The translations under genes and the position numbers were made by a program. Below the pieces are notes generated by a model. The model did not search any database. It saw only the letters and a list, made by a program, of their open reading frames with translations, and had not been told where the DNA came from. Below are positions 33,801-45,390 of a stretch of DNA of 64,000 bases, one piece after another. Within the stretch, counting starts at the first letter, position 1, and every line of letters begins with the position of its first letter. The stretch spans positions 41,038,791 through 41,102,790 of the forward strand of contig NC_081412.1 of the NCBI RefSeq assembly GCF_030272615.1. Reading direction: 5' to 3'. The stretch comes from Cryptomeria japonica. Its lineage: Eukaryota > Streptophyta > Pinopsida > Cupressales > Cupressaceae.

Positions 33801-34829
33801 GAAGACATCAAGCAAATACTAAAAACCTCAGTGAAAAGCAAAAAAGAAATACAAGGAGGACTCCCGGTAGGAGGCACTATTTGAGTCAGCGGAGACTATA
33901 TGCAAAGAACGCAAAAATCAAGAATGAAAGCAACATCAAGAGAACAAAAGAAGGAAACATCTATTGCAGAAGCAGATCATATGCAAGAACCAATATCCAA
34001 CAAAGAAGAATCACTTCCTAGTAACATCATTCCTCCTTGAGGAGAGACAATATATGAACAAATGCAATGATTGGAAGTAGGTTCTGACGCAAAATCAGAG
34101 AAAACTATCAAACTTGTATCAATCATCAAAGACTGATTCTCACCCTACAACATACCAGTCCACAACACTGCCAGAATCTGGGATAATACCTCTGAGAATG
34201 ATTCCAATGAATATGAATGGGGCAGTTGTTCTAATGTTATTGAAGATATTTGTGCAAATGACATTCATACACCCATCTCTCATGAAGAACCCGACACAGA
34301 ATCTAGACCACTTGAATTTGGTTCACAAAATATCTATGAAGCTAGGGAAAATGAGCAGCGACATTACGAGCAAGTCTATACAGAAGATGATACCATCGAA
34401 GACCTTGATGAAATCCTTAACTTCTTTAACACCTAGACCAATCACGATGATACCTCCATCCTGACACTTACAGTAGTTGAACTTGATCCACCTAATGACT
34501 CCTTACCACTTGTCTTTCCTAACCTCATAGATTGGGATGAACCTGAAACTTGTGATATACCAATTTTCCCAAATTATGAATCCTTTATCCATTACTTATG
34601 TACTATTGACCTAGAAACAGACTCTACCAGTAAACAAAGTAACGACATCTACAATTAGGGAAGTGCCAAGTCTCTCAGTCACAAAAATGAACAACATAAA
34701 AGATCTACTATTGAAAACTAGTCAATGGCAGCAATAGATCACAAAAAAGTAAAAATAAAGGATGCATCTGAGGGTGAAAACCTTTTTAAGGCACCGAAAG
34801 ATGGGAGACTTGACACTCTTCCTAAGCAT

Positions 34830-36270
34830 TATCATGAGTGATCACCCATATTGATTGAGCCCACTCAATCAATCAACATTGGTACTATAGAAGCAACCAA
34901 AAATATACATCTTGCAGAATCTTTGACAGAGGAAGAAAGATCAAAGTTTATCAAATTTTTTAAAGAAAAGAAAATCAACTTTGCTTGGTCATATGGAGAT
35001 ATGCCCGAGATTGATCCATAATTAATCATGCATCACTTATCCGTTACTTTAGGAGCTAAGCCAGTCAAGCAAAAACTGCAAAAGATGAATCCACATGTGG
35101 CACTCATGGTTAAAGTTGAGTTGAAGAAACTATTAGATGTCAAATTCATTTGACCTATCGACTATGCTGGATGGATTTCCAACATTGTACTAGTATCAAA
35201 ACTAGATGGCAATATTAGAATATGCATTGATTTTAGAGATGTCAACAAAGCTTGTCCCAAGGATGACTTTCCTTTACCGAGTATCGACATAATTGTAGAC
35301 CTCACAGCAGGCCATGCAATGCTATCACTAATGGACGGTTTTTCAGGCTATAATCAAATCAAGATAGCCCCAGAGGATCAATATAGAACAACTTTTACCT
35401 GTCCTTAGGGAACATACTATTGGAATGTCATGCCTTTTGGCTTAAAGAATGCAGGAGCAACTTATCAATGAGGAATGACAACAATCTTTCATGACATGAT
35501 GCATACCTTCATGGAGGACTATGTGGATGATTTACTAGCTAAATCATTCACCAGGGCAGAACATTTAAGCATCTTAGAAAATATTTTTGATAGATTGGAA
35601 AAGTTTCAAGTCAGGCTCAACCCTAAGAAGTGTGTCTTCGGGGTTACATCAGGCAAGTTACTAGGCTACAAAGTTTCAACTAAGGGTATTGAAGTGGATC
35701 CAACAGAGGTACAAGCCATTATGGAGATGCCACCACCAAAGAACATTAGCCATCTCAGATCCCTACAAGGATGAATCCAATCAATCCGGCAATTCATCAC
35801 TCAACTAGCAGATAAAAGTCTACCATTTAATCATTTACTACATAAAAATGTACCATTCAGATGGGAAGCCAAATGTGCAGAATCATTCTATCAAATCAAG
35901 CAATATCTAATGAACCCACCAGTTCTAGTACCACCAATAGCAGGGAAGCCACTCATTCTCTACATTTCAATAATAGATATATCATTGGGAGCATTGTTAG
36001 CACAAGAGGATCAACAAGGCAAGGAGCGAGCTATATATTACATCAGCAGGACATTGAACGGATATGAACTCAACTATACATTCATTGAGAAGGCTTGTCT
36101 AACAGTGGTATTTTCCTCTCAAAATTTCTGACACTAGATGCTAACTCACACAATTAAGCTAGTTGCAAAAATTGATTCTCTCAAATATTTACTCAACAAG
36201 GTAGCTCTTATAGGCAAATTAGCTAAACGGGTCATGATTCTCAGTGAATTTGATTTCCACTACACAGAGT
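34830..36270 (+). pseudogene. Reverse transcriptase and first RNase H of element B
   Basis: The reading frame gives the RT order: MHHLSVTLGAKPVKQKLQKM, RICIDFRDVNKACPKDDFPL, LSLMDGFSGYNQI (catalytic Asp), MPFGLKNAGATYQ, MEDYVDDLLA (YVDD catalytic pair, about 35513), KKCVFGVTSGKLLGY and the connection LPFNHLLHKN. Then comes RNase H with LILYISIIDISLGALL and YFIEK-like residues. Stops include codons at 35151 (Arg CGA to TGA), 35407 (Trp TGG to TAG), 35469 (Arg CGA to TGA, shared with F) and 35772. The enzyme would copy element RNA to DNA in the particle. Confidence 0.88.
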
Positions 36271-36329
36271 GATGAGCTATCAAAGGAAAAGAAATTGCAG
36301 ATCAACTGGCTGAAGCACCACTACCTAGA

Positions 36330-36790
36330 AAACAACCTATGGAAATCGAATTTCTAGATAGAGACGTTCTTTCTATTTCCACCAAACAATGGACCTTATA
36401 CTTTGATGGATCCTATATGCAACATGGCTCAAGTGTTGGCATTTTGTTCATCACTCCTAAAGGGCACACCATACCAAGATCATATAGGCTTATGTTTCCA
36501 TGCACAAATAACATTGCTAAATATGAGGCACTGGTTATAGGCATCAAAATGGCCATGGAATGGAGAATCATATAATGAAAAGTCTACGGAGATTCACAAC
36601 TAGTCATCAATCAAATCAACAATGACTACCAGACGAAGGACGACAAGCTGCTACCATACAAGCGAATGGTGGATGATTTTAAACAATATTTTGTACACAT
36701 CACCTTTGATCAAATCCCAAGGTTGGACAATAGAGCAGATGATGCAATGGCTACTATCTCTTCACTACTGCAAATTCTAGAGCAACATAA
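36330..36790 (+). pseudogene. Second (archaeal-type) RNase H of element B
   Basis: The segment has LYFDGSYMQHGSSVGILF, CTNNIAKYEALVIG, two stops near 36570, VYGDSQLVINQI and DNRADDAMATISS. The usual D-E-D-D set is D, (E), D, D. Here AEY is AKY, so the catalytic Glu is lost. An extra RNase H between RNase H and integrase defines the Tat lineage of plant Ty3/gypsy elements. Confidence 0.8.
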
Positions 36791-36899
36791 TCGTTACGAG
36801 TTTCTGGTAGAGCAACTGTTTTCCCCAGCCTATGACCATTCTGATTCCCATGTTATCTATGCCTTGACCAATTCTGACTCTCCATTATATGGACCAATA

Positions 36900-38060
36900 T
36901 ACAACTACCTTAAGAGAAATATCCTACCCATTGACCTATCCCAAAACCAAAAATGCAACTTCATTTGGCAAGCCACCCATTATACTCTCATTGTTGATAC
37001 TTTGTACCGTCGAGGTCTAGATGGCACTCTTCTTCGTTGCCTTGATCATAATGAATCTTACTCTTCTTTACAAGAGCTTCATGAAGGTATCTATGGCACA
37101 CATTCAAGTGGTCCTACTCTTGCTAAAAAGCTTCTAAGAATGGGATATTACTGGCCGACAATGGAAAAAGACTCTTATCACTTTGCAAAGAAGTGTCCTA
37201 AATGCCAAATCCATGGCAATCTTATACATGCACCAACACAGGAACTGTAGCCATTCACGACATCCTAGCCCTTTTGTTAGTGGGGACTGGACTTAGTCGA
37301 AAAAATTCATCCTTCATCTTCATTGAAGCGGTCCCCATGACCATAGTAACTGGGAAACAAATAGCCTATTTCATCTTTAATTATATGATCTGCAGATATG
37401 GCATTCCAAGTTTCATCATCATAGATAATGGACGACCTTTCAAGAACCAAGATGTGAGAGAACTATGTGAAAAATTCAAAATCCAACATCGTTTCTCTAC
37501 ACCTTACTACCCACAGGGGAATGGTCAGGCAGAAGCATCCAACAAAATAATATTGAAAATCCTAAAGAAAACAATGAATGATGTAGGCAAAGATTGGCAT
37601 GCACAACTCAATCCAACACTTTGGGCATACTGAACTAGCATCCACGCACCTACGGAAGCTACACCATATTCATCGGTATATGGATCAGAAGCAATTTTAC
37701 AATTGGAGGTAGAAATTCCATCTCTCGAAGTCTCTTTGAAAGGCCTAATTCCATATGAACTGTATTGAGTCAACCGACTGCAGGAGCTCGAACTTCTAGA
37801 TGAAAGATGCCAACATGCCTACACTCATCTCAAAGCATATCAACAACACATGTGCAAAAGCTACAACCACAAGTTCATTCCCAAAAATTTTAAAATTGGT
37901 GACCTAGTACTCAAGGAAAATCCTAGAAATCAGCAAGATTGGGAAAAGAAAGGGAAATTCGAACCTAACTGGTTAGGTCCCTATGTCATCATATCAGCAT
38001 ATGGACAGGCACTTATTACCTAAAAAATTCAGAAGGAGATGTGCTCGACGAACCCACTAA
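36900..38060 (+). pseudogene. Integrase of element B
   Basis: The zinc-binding part HEGIYGTHSSGP ... KKCPKCQIHG (37080-37230) keeps the HHCC residues. The catalytic core shows WGLDLV (first Asp, about 37280), IIDNGRPF (second Asp) and YPQGNGQAEASNK (Glu) in 37390-37560. The C-terminal part runs through KSYNHKFIPKNFKIGDLVL and NWLGPYVI, with no chromodomain, as in Tat. Broken by stops, including TGA for Arg in LWAY[R]TSI (37632), and by a frameshift after the zinc part. Confidence 0.85.
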
Positions 38061-38164
38061 CAACATCCATATGAAGAAATACTACACTTGAGCAGTCTAA
38101 TGCACGAAAAAGTCAAAAAAATCAAAAAAATCAAAAATCAAGAAAAAGCAAAAAAAGTACAATA

Positions 38165-38169
38165 AAAGT
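38165..38169 (+). other. Target site duplication of element F (left copy)
   Basis: AAAGT lies directly left of the TGATGCTC end of F. The same five bases follow the right end (52680-52684). Removing F and one copy joins ...ataaaagt to aactggtg..., restoring element B. Confidence 0.9.
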
Positions 38170-39644
38170 TGATGCTCTGCAAAATACCCAAAGGTTAGAC
38201 TGGGACCTGTGGTCATATAACACACAAAAACACAAGAAACAAAGATCAAGTTAGTGTTATTCAACCAAGAACTAATCTAAGCAATCATATCAAAAGAGAT
38301 ACTAAGATCATGCTAACATATTTAGCAAATGACACAAATATAAGAAGGTATCTCCAAATACCTCTTAACATGTTCTTAGCTCCTTCTCCATTGTTCCTCT
38401 CCTCTCCAAGTTTCAAAATAGTGTAGCTCTCAATAGCTTTTTGCACTATGGATGCTTATGGAGATTCAAGATTAAAGTATTTGCTCTAAATATGAATGAA
38501 AAGCTAATACTAGATGCTATAGATACTAAGATGATTTGTTTTAAACTAAAATGACAATTATATGAGTTTATTATGCTAAAATGCTCTCTAAAATTCACTA
38601 TAGATTAAATGCATACAAGCTTTTAGGATTATGGCTAAGAATGCTAAATGCTTGAGAATGGTTGAGGCTTGAGGATTTGAAAATGAGGAATGTGAGCTCT
38701 ATTTATAGGTAAAATGGAGCAATGGATGGTTGAGATTGAGTAATCTCAACAAGGGTCAGGATTGAATGACTTGAGATCCATGTGAGGGCTTTCAACCTAG
38801 TCCCAGGATGACAAGTGTCAATGTGAGATAGGTTGAGAGGAGAGGGAATAAGCATTAAATGCTTGACATGACCTGAGAGTTAACTTGGGGGTTAAGGTCA
38901 AGGTTAGTTGAATGAATAAACTCTTTATTCAAAGAATAAAGCCTTTATCCAATGGATAAACTCTTGTGCAAAGGCAAAAGGGATAACCATGGTCAAAGCA
39001 ATAAATATTTGAGGAGACACATGAGTGCAAGTTGAAATAACCATAAATAGTTATGTAATAGCCATAAATGGTCATGTAAGAGCCATTAGTGGTTTTGGAA
39101 GACTTTGGAGGTTAGATTGTTGAACACACAAAGCATTAAATGCTTTTCAAAGACTTTGAAGTCTTTGAGAAGTGACTCTAAGTTGCTTAGGAATGTGACA
39201 ATAATTAGGGGATGGATTAGGCTAATTAGGAAGGGGTTAGAAGAATCTAGAAGGGGGTTTAGGAATGCAAGTGGATTTGGTGGGTGAGGGAAAATAGGAT
39301 TTTTATTAAAATAAAATTAATTTATTTCAATTAATAGGTGCAAGTTGCATTTGTAGGAAAATGCAAGTGGGGGGGATAAATGATTTAAATAAATATTTAA
39401 TTTAATTTATTTAAAAGAGGAATAGTGGATTAAATGAAATAAATATGATTTATTCATTTAATTGATTGTGAATTTGGTTGAATGAATTAATTAAAATAAA
39501 TTGAATAATTTATTTAATTAATTGGAGAATGTTTGAAGATGAATTAATTAAACATTTAATTTAATTAACTGATGGCTAGTGGGTTTTTAATCAAATAAAT
39601 AGGAAATATTCATTTAATTAAATGGACAGATTTATGTGACTACA
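38170..39644 (-). mobile_element. 3' LTR of element F
   Basis: On the minus strand it starts TGTAGTCACATAAATC at 39644, after the polypurine tract, and ends GCAGAGCATCA at 38170. The TATA element CTATAAATAGAG lies around 38697-38708. The end GAGCATCA is the same as in the A1 LTR (8403-8410), which supports the boundary. Confidence 0.9.
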
Positions 39645-39657
39645 TTTGCCCCTCTTT
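39645..39657 (-). other. Polypurine tract of element F
   Basis: On the minus strand AAAGAGGGGCAAA abuts the 3' LTR. It is identical to the tract of A1 (6951-6963) and nearly to that of A0 (760-773). Confidence 0.85.
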
Positions 39658-42099
39658 GAGATGGTGCCTTTTATCGTGTTGTTTCAAAGAAAGAAAAATA
39701 GATGTGAAGAAATGCCCCATAAAATGTTAATTTAATGGGTGGTATGCCCCCTCGAGAGATGGGCCGAGAATTTTCAAAAAATTGGGCGATCTCTCAATAA
39801 AGAATGAAAATTGGAGGGGAGGTAGAATAGAGGAAATTAGTAATATCAGTGAAAGAATAGAAGAAATCGGAGATAAAATGGAGAAACAACAAGCCAATGA
39901 GTACCTTTAGGTCATGCAAGAGATACAGAGCAGATGTAGTGTGTGGTTTGGATTGATGTTATACAATTGATGAAAATTGGTTGGACAATCTGGTGCAATC
40001 GGTTTTAATTGCCCCAATCGAGTCAAAGCATAACAGTTGATGCCAGTTGTTTGCTTGAACAAGAGAAAGTTTGAGTAAGTGAATCAAAGTGACTTGATGT
40101 GACTTAGACAATTGATGTAATTGCCCGATGAAGTCAAGGTATATGAAGCAAAAATACTCGTTGAGACTTAGACAATTGATGTAATTGTCCAATGTGATTG
40201 TGTTTGATTGGTTGATCAATTGATAGTGTCCGCGTGGGATGGATGGTTGTGGGGAATCATGGCAGCCCTGTTGAGACTAGGTCATTATGATAAATGCCTA
40301 ATGTAGTCTAGGATTACCATGATCGATTACCTGTTGAGACTCGAAGATACTTGATCAGAGTATCTGTTGATAGTCTAGGTATGTTTGAGTCGATGTGCCT
40401 ATGCAGACAGAGTAACTAGCTTGATTGTGTGGATGAATGACGATGGGAAACACAGTCCCTCCTATTAGAGATGGATGGTGATGAACATTGCTTGATTGAG
40501 TTGATGGGAAATGATGAAGGGATTTATGATGATGACCAAGATAGGGAGGGTGAGGGGGGGGGATTTGACATTAGATAGAAGAAATGGAGGACCTATGATT
40601 CATTCCTATGGAAGAAGAGGAAAATAGAGTATCCATTGTCATTACTATGTATGCATGATATGCAGCTATTATGAATGTATGGATGGGTGGAATGCAATGG
40701 ATTGCAATATATACAGATGAGATGAAATGACGATCCATAGTGCTTTATTTTTCATCATTGAGCTTTAAAATGTTGTAAGAAAATACAAGCAACTTGACAT
40801 AATGATTCAAGATGACCTGAGTATTTCTTACATGGATTTTGATATAGCAAGTTAATACAAGCAACTTGATATAATGGATCAAGTTGACCTGAGTATTGCT
40901 TGCAGAACAGACAAGGATCATCTCCATTCATGCATGACTTGGATCATCCTCCTTGATCTTGGGCTGATCATATCTTGAGACAAGTTCACACCTTAATAAG
41001 AGACAAAAACCTTTATCCAAATTGGATGAGGAGGAACCAAAGAAGGAGCATTGTTCTTGCAAGCAAATAGTATATACATAAAGAATAAAGAATATGGATC
41101 CTTGGTAATGGTTCATGCTCATGTGGTCGAGGTATATTACGCTGTAGTCAGCAAGCCATAGTGATCTATGACTGTATTTTTCCTATGATCACGTAGCTTA
41201 GTGAACTTCCCATGTAGACACCATTAGTACATGACCCAGAACTTCATCAGAATAATTCACAGAGCATACACAAACAATGCTGTAAGAACCTCATGTATAT
41301 AAATGAATGAATTACTCACAAATCAACCAAGTATTTGATAGCTTAACACATAATTTTCTTGTCAAAGAAAATGTCATTTGGTCTTTGTTTTGGCAAGGAA
41401 GGATGCATCCTTGTTGAAGACAGTTTGATTTATTGATGTTGATTGTTTGGTTGATTGATAAGTGGTCATTTGTTTGGAGTATGTTGCAATGTTGTTTGGT
41501 ATCCACTTTGAAGAATATATGTACAGGGTGTTGCCATGTTTTTGATTGATTTTTTATGTTTTCTAATGTTTTTGGATTTTGTTGATTTGATTTCCAATGT
41601 TTTTGATATTTTGGTGATTGTTTTGAATGTTTTTGGATTTTGTGAGATAGTTTTGAGTGAAGAACATCATGAATCACAAAACAATGTAGAATCTACTTCC
41701 ATCAATAGGTTAAGGGCATTGCCCCCAGTTTATACATGACTATGTAAAAGCGGGATTCAAGATGCATGAAGTACTTTCTTGATTGTAGATCAATAACAAA
41801 ACCATGGTGCGGGTGGATGGATGTGTGTATGTAATGAATGTGATCGCAACAAGCCTGAAAGACAATGGAGCCATAGCTTTTATGAGTGGTGTCTGTTTGC
41901 TAGGTTTTCACCATCGCACTTATCCAAGGTGCTACCAGAGTGGTTGTTCACTATTTGGATGTATGATCTTACTTTTTTTCTTTACTTTTTATAATTTTGA
42001 TGTATTTCTTCAGGACATTTTTCTGAATGTTTTTGGTATTTTTCTGGTAAGTATGGGAGCCTGATGCTCTATTCAGCTTTATGTATAAAACCATTTGAG
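39658..42099 (-). other. 3' untranslated region of element F
   Basis: No coding motif is visible. Most of it (41740-40690 and 40400-39658) is homologous to the 3' region of A1 in inverse orientation. The stretch 40690-40420 is where A1 instead has its PMD-bearing segment. It includes the inverse CAATTACATCAATTG series at 39960-40210 and AAAACATT phrase repeats at 41530-41650. ORFs at 39959-40219 and 41312-41677 come from these repeats. Confidence 0.6.
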
Positions 42100-43151
42100 G
42101 TGCATGCTATTGATTGGATCTGCTAGCGGTTCTCCTTCTGAAGTAGCCAACTGATATGCCCCAGACCCAAAGACAGTAGTGATAACATATGGACCCAGCC
42201 AGTTTGATTCAAACTTTCCTTGATGTTCTCAGTTGGGTTGGTTACGAGGATTCTCTCGAAGAACAATATCACCTACCTCGAATGTACGAGGTCTAACTTG
42301 ATGATTATAGCTTCTACTCATGCGCTACTGATAGGCCTTGAGGTGATTGTATACAGCTTGTCGCTTCTCATCAAGTAGCTCTAAGTCTTGGAGAAGGGAT
42401 ACTCTATATGCTTCATCATCTATGAGATTATGCAAGGAAACCCATAGGGATTGTATCTCAACTTCAATAGGTAAAATAGCTTCTGCACCATAGACCAGTG
42501 AGTAGGGAGTTGCACCTATAGGGGTTCGAATGCTAGTTCGATATGCCCATAGTGCTAGATTCAATTGAACGTGCCAATCACGACCGACATCATTGACTGT
42601 CTTCTTTAGGATCCTCAATATGTTCTTGTTTGATGCTTCAGCTTGACCATTGCCTTGTGGGTAATAGGGAGTAGAAAAGCAGTGTTGGATATGAAACTTC
42701 TCACTGAGTTCACGGACATCCTAATTTTTGAAAGGAAGACCGTTATCTGTGATGATGGACATGGGTACACCGTACCGGTAGATGATATAATTGAGGATGA
42801 ACGAGGCGATCTGCTTGCGGTAACTTGGGTAAGTGGAACAACTTCGATCCACTTTGTGAAATATTCGGTGATGGTAATAATGAATTTATGGCCATTGGAT
42901 GAAGATGGATGAATTTTACCCACAAGGTCAAGGCCCCATTGACAAAAAAGCCATAGTTTTGTGATTGGTTGCAGTTCTTGTGCTGGTGCATGTATTAAGT
43001 CTCCATGAATTTGGTATTTCTTGCACTTTCTGACAAAGTAGTAGTAGTCATTTTCCATGGATGGCCAATAGTATCCAGTGCACAAGAGTTTCTTGGCTAG
43101 TGACGGACCACTTGCATGAGTTCCACAAATTCCTTCATGTACCTCTTCCAA
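42100..43151 (-). pseudogene. Integrase of element F
   Basis: The segment 43151-42615 reads HEGICGTHASGPSLAKKLL, GYYWPSMEND, then RKCKKYQIHGD, where the second zinc Cys is Tyr. It continues WGLDLVGKIHP (first catalytic Asp) and ITEYFTKWIEVVPL. A frameshift near 42810 moves the core to another frame holding IITDNG (second Asp) and YPQGNGQAEASNK (Glu). Then 42618-42325 gives WAYRTSIRTPIGATPYSLVYG and EAILPIEVEI. It ends near 42100 with a GPYVI-type tail. The core residues remain, but the zinc site is damaged and the frame is broken. Confidence 0.85.
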
Positions 43152-43436
43152 GGCCTTTGTTATCGCATCCTGTTCCAGGCATCAAAGGAGAGTACCATCA
43201 GGATTGCGTTGGTATAGGGTTTCAGCAATAATGGTATATCGAGTGGTTTGGTGAATGAAAGTTTTACGTTGGTTATTCGATTGGTTAGGAGGAAGGGTGT
43301 GATCCTAGAGATAAGTGTAAAACTCACCATATAATGGAGATTCAGAACCGATAAGGCAACATATCATCTCAAATTCGGGGATATCATAAGCGTGAATCCA
43401 AAGCTGTTCTACTGAGAACTCGTAGCGTGTTGAATT

Positions 43437-43850
43437 CTATGGAAGATCTAGGAGAGATGCAATGGTAGCCATAGCATCAGCAACTCGATTTTGATCTCTT
43501 GGTATCTGCTCAAAGGTGATAGTAGTAAATGATGCCTTTAAACTATCCATCATTTGCTTGTATGGCATGAGTTTGTCATCTTTAGTCTGATATTCATCAG
43601 TTGCTTGTCGAATGACCAGTTGAGAGTCGCCATATACTTGTAGTTCTTGTAATTTCCATTGTACGGCTAGCCTGAGTCCTGTGATCAAGGCCTCATACTC
43701 TGCTATGTTGTTGGTGCATGGAAATGTGAGCCTGTAAGACTTCGGGATGCTGTCACCTTGAGGTGTGATAAACAGAATGCCTGCCCCCGAGCCATGCCTA
43801 GTATACGAACCATCAAAGTATAGTTTCCATGGTTGTGCTATAGTAATCAT
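43437..43850 (-). pseudogene. Second (archaeal-type) RNase H of element F
   Basis: Within the open frame 44111-43437, the last ~140 codons form an RNase H with all four acidic residues in place: LYFDGSYTRHGS, NNIAEYEALITGL, VYGDSQLVIRQ and NRVADAMATI. This is the extra RNase H typical of Tat. This piece is intact over its length. Confidence 0.85.
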
Positions 43851-45390
43851 GAATATCTCTTCATCTAGAAAATTGAAAATGAGAGGATGATTGCCTATGA
43901 GTGGTGCATCGGCCAACTGATCTGCAATAACTTTCCCTTTGATAGCCTTACGATCCACATACTCAATGTCAAATTCACTTAGAATCATCACCCATTTGGC
44001 CAAGCGGTCTGTCAATGCTGCCTTGCTGAGTAAATACTTGAGTGGATTAATCTTTGCAATGAGTTGTACTTTGTGTGTTAACAAATAGTGCCTTAGTTTA
44101 GTTGCTACCAAGATTATGGCTAGGCAAGCTCACTCAATAGGTGTGTAATTGAGTTCATAGCCGACCAATGTGCGAGAGATGTAGTAAATAGCACTCTTTT
44201 CCTTCTGCATTATGTTGTGCCAATAGTACACCCAATGTTGTACTTGTTGCTGAGATATAGAGTAATAGAGGTCTGCTTGGATCTAGTGGTATCAGCAATG
44301 GTGTATTCATGAGATAGTCTTTAAGCATCTAGAATGCTTGCTGGCATCTTGCATCCCATTGAAAGCGGGCGTTTTTGTGTAGCAGATGTGTAAAGGGGTG
44401 ACACTTATCTGGCAGTTGTGCAATGAATCTTCAGATGGATTGTAGTCGTCCTTGTAATGTCCTTAGCTAACTGATGTTCTTTGGTGGTCGCATGTCCATG
44501 ATTGCTTTGACTTTTGCTTGATCAACCTCAATGCCTTTGCTGGAGACAATGTATCCTAGAAGCTTCCCAGAGGTTACTCCAAAGACACATTTCTTTGGGT
44601 TAAGCCAAACAAGATATTGTTCTAGTCTATCAAAGATTTTATCTAATATGTTGAGATGACCTTCTCTGGTGAGTGATTATGCTAGTAAGTCATCAACATA
44701 ATCTTCCATCATAGTATGCATCATGTCATGGAAGATGGTGGTCATTGCTCATTGATAGGTTGCTCCTGCATTCTTTAGACCGAAAGGCATTACATTCCAA
44801 CAGTATGTGCCCCATGGACATGTGAAGGTTGTCTTATGTTGATCCTTTGGTGTGATCTTTATCTGATTGTATCCAGAAAAGCCATCCATGAGTGAAAGCA
44901 TGGCATGTCCTACTGTTAGGTCCACTATGATGTCGATGTTTGGTAGGGGAAAGTCATCCTTAGGACATGCTTTGTTTAGATCTTTGAAGTCAATACAAAT
45001 GCGGATGCCCCCTTTTGGTTTGCCAACAAGAACAATATTGGAGATCCAGTCTGCGTAATCAATTGGTCTAATGAAATCAACATCTAGTAGTTTCTTGAGT
45101 TCTATTTTAACTAGTACTGCAATCTGAGGATGCATTTTACGAAGCTTCTTCTTGACAGGTTTGGCTCCTTCTGCTATGGTGAGGTGATGCATGACTAAAT
45201 CAGGATCAAGACTAGGCATGTCTGCATATGACCATGTGAAATTGATCTGGGGTTTCTGGAAGAATTCGACAAACTTGGGTTGTTCCTCTGAAGTTAGAAT
45301 AGATGCTAGACGTATGAGGTGAGGAATTTCAGGAGTCCCCACATTGTATTCTTTTGTTTCTTTAATGAGAATCATCGATTGTTCCTGCTA
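43851..45390 (-). pseudogene. Reverse transcriptase and first RNase H of element F
   Basis: The open frame 45375-44749 covers the RT palm and fingers: MHHLTIAEGAKPVKKKLRKM, RICIDFKDLNKACPKDDFPL, LSLMDGFSGYNQI and MPFGLKNAGATYQ, then TGA at 44751-44749. The frame continues with MTTIFHDMMH, EDYVDDLLA (YVDD), a TAA, KKCVFGVTSGKLLGY and the connection. The first RNase H has several stops and ends in SKAALTDRLAKWVMIL at about 44030. The TGA falls at the same codon as in B. Confidence 0.88.
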
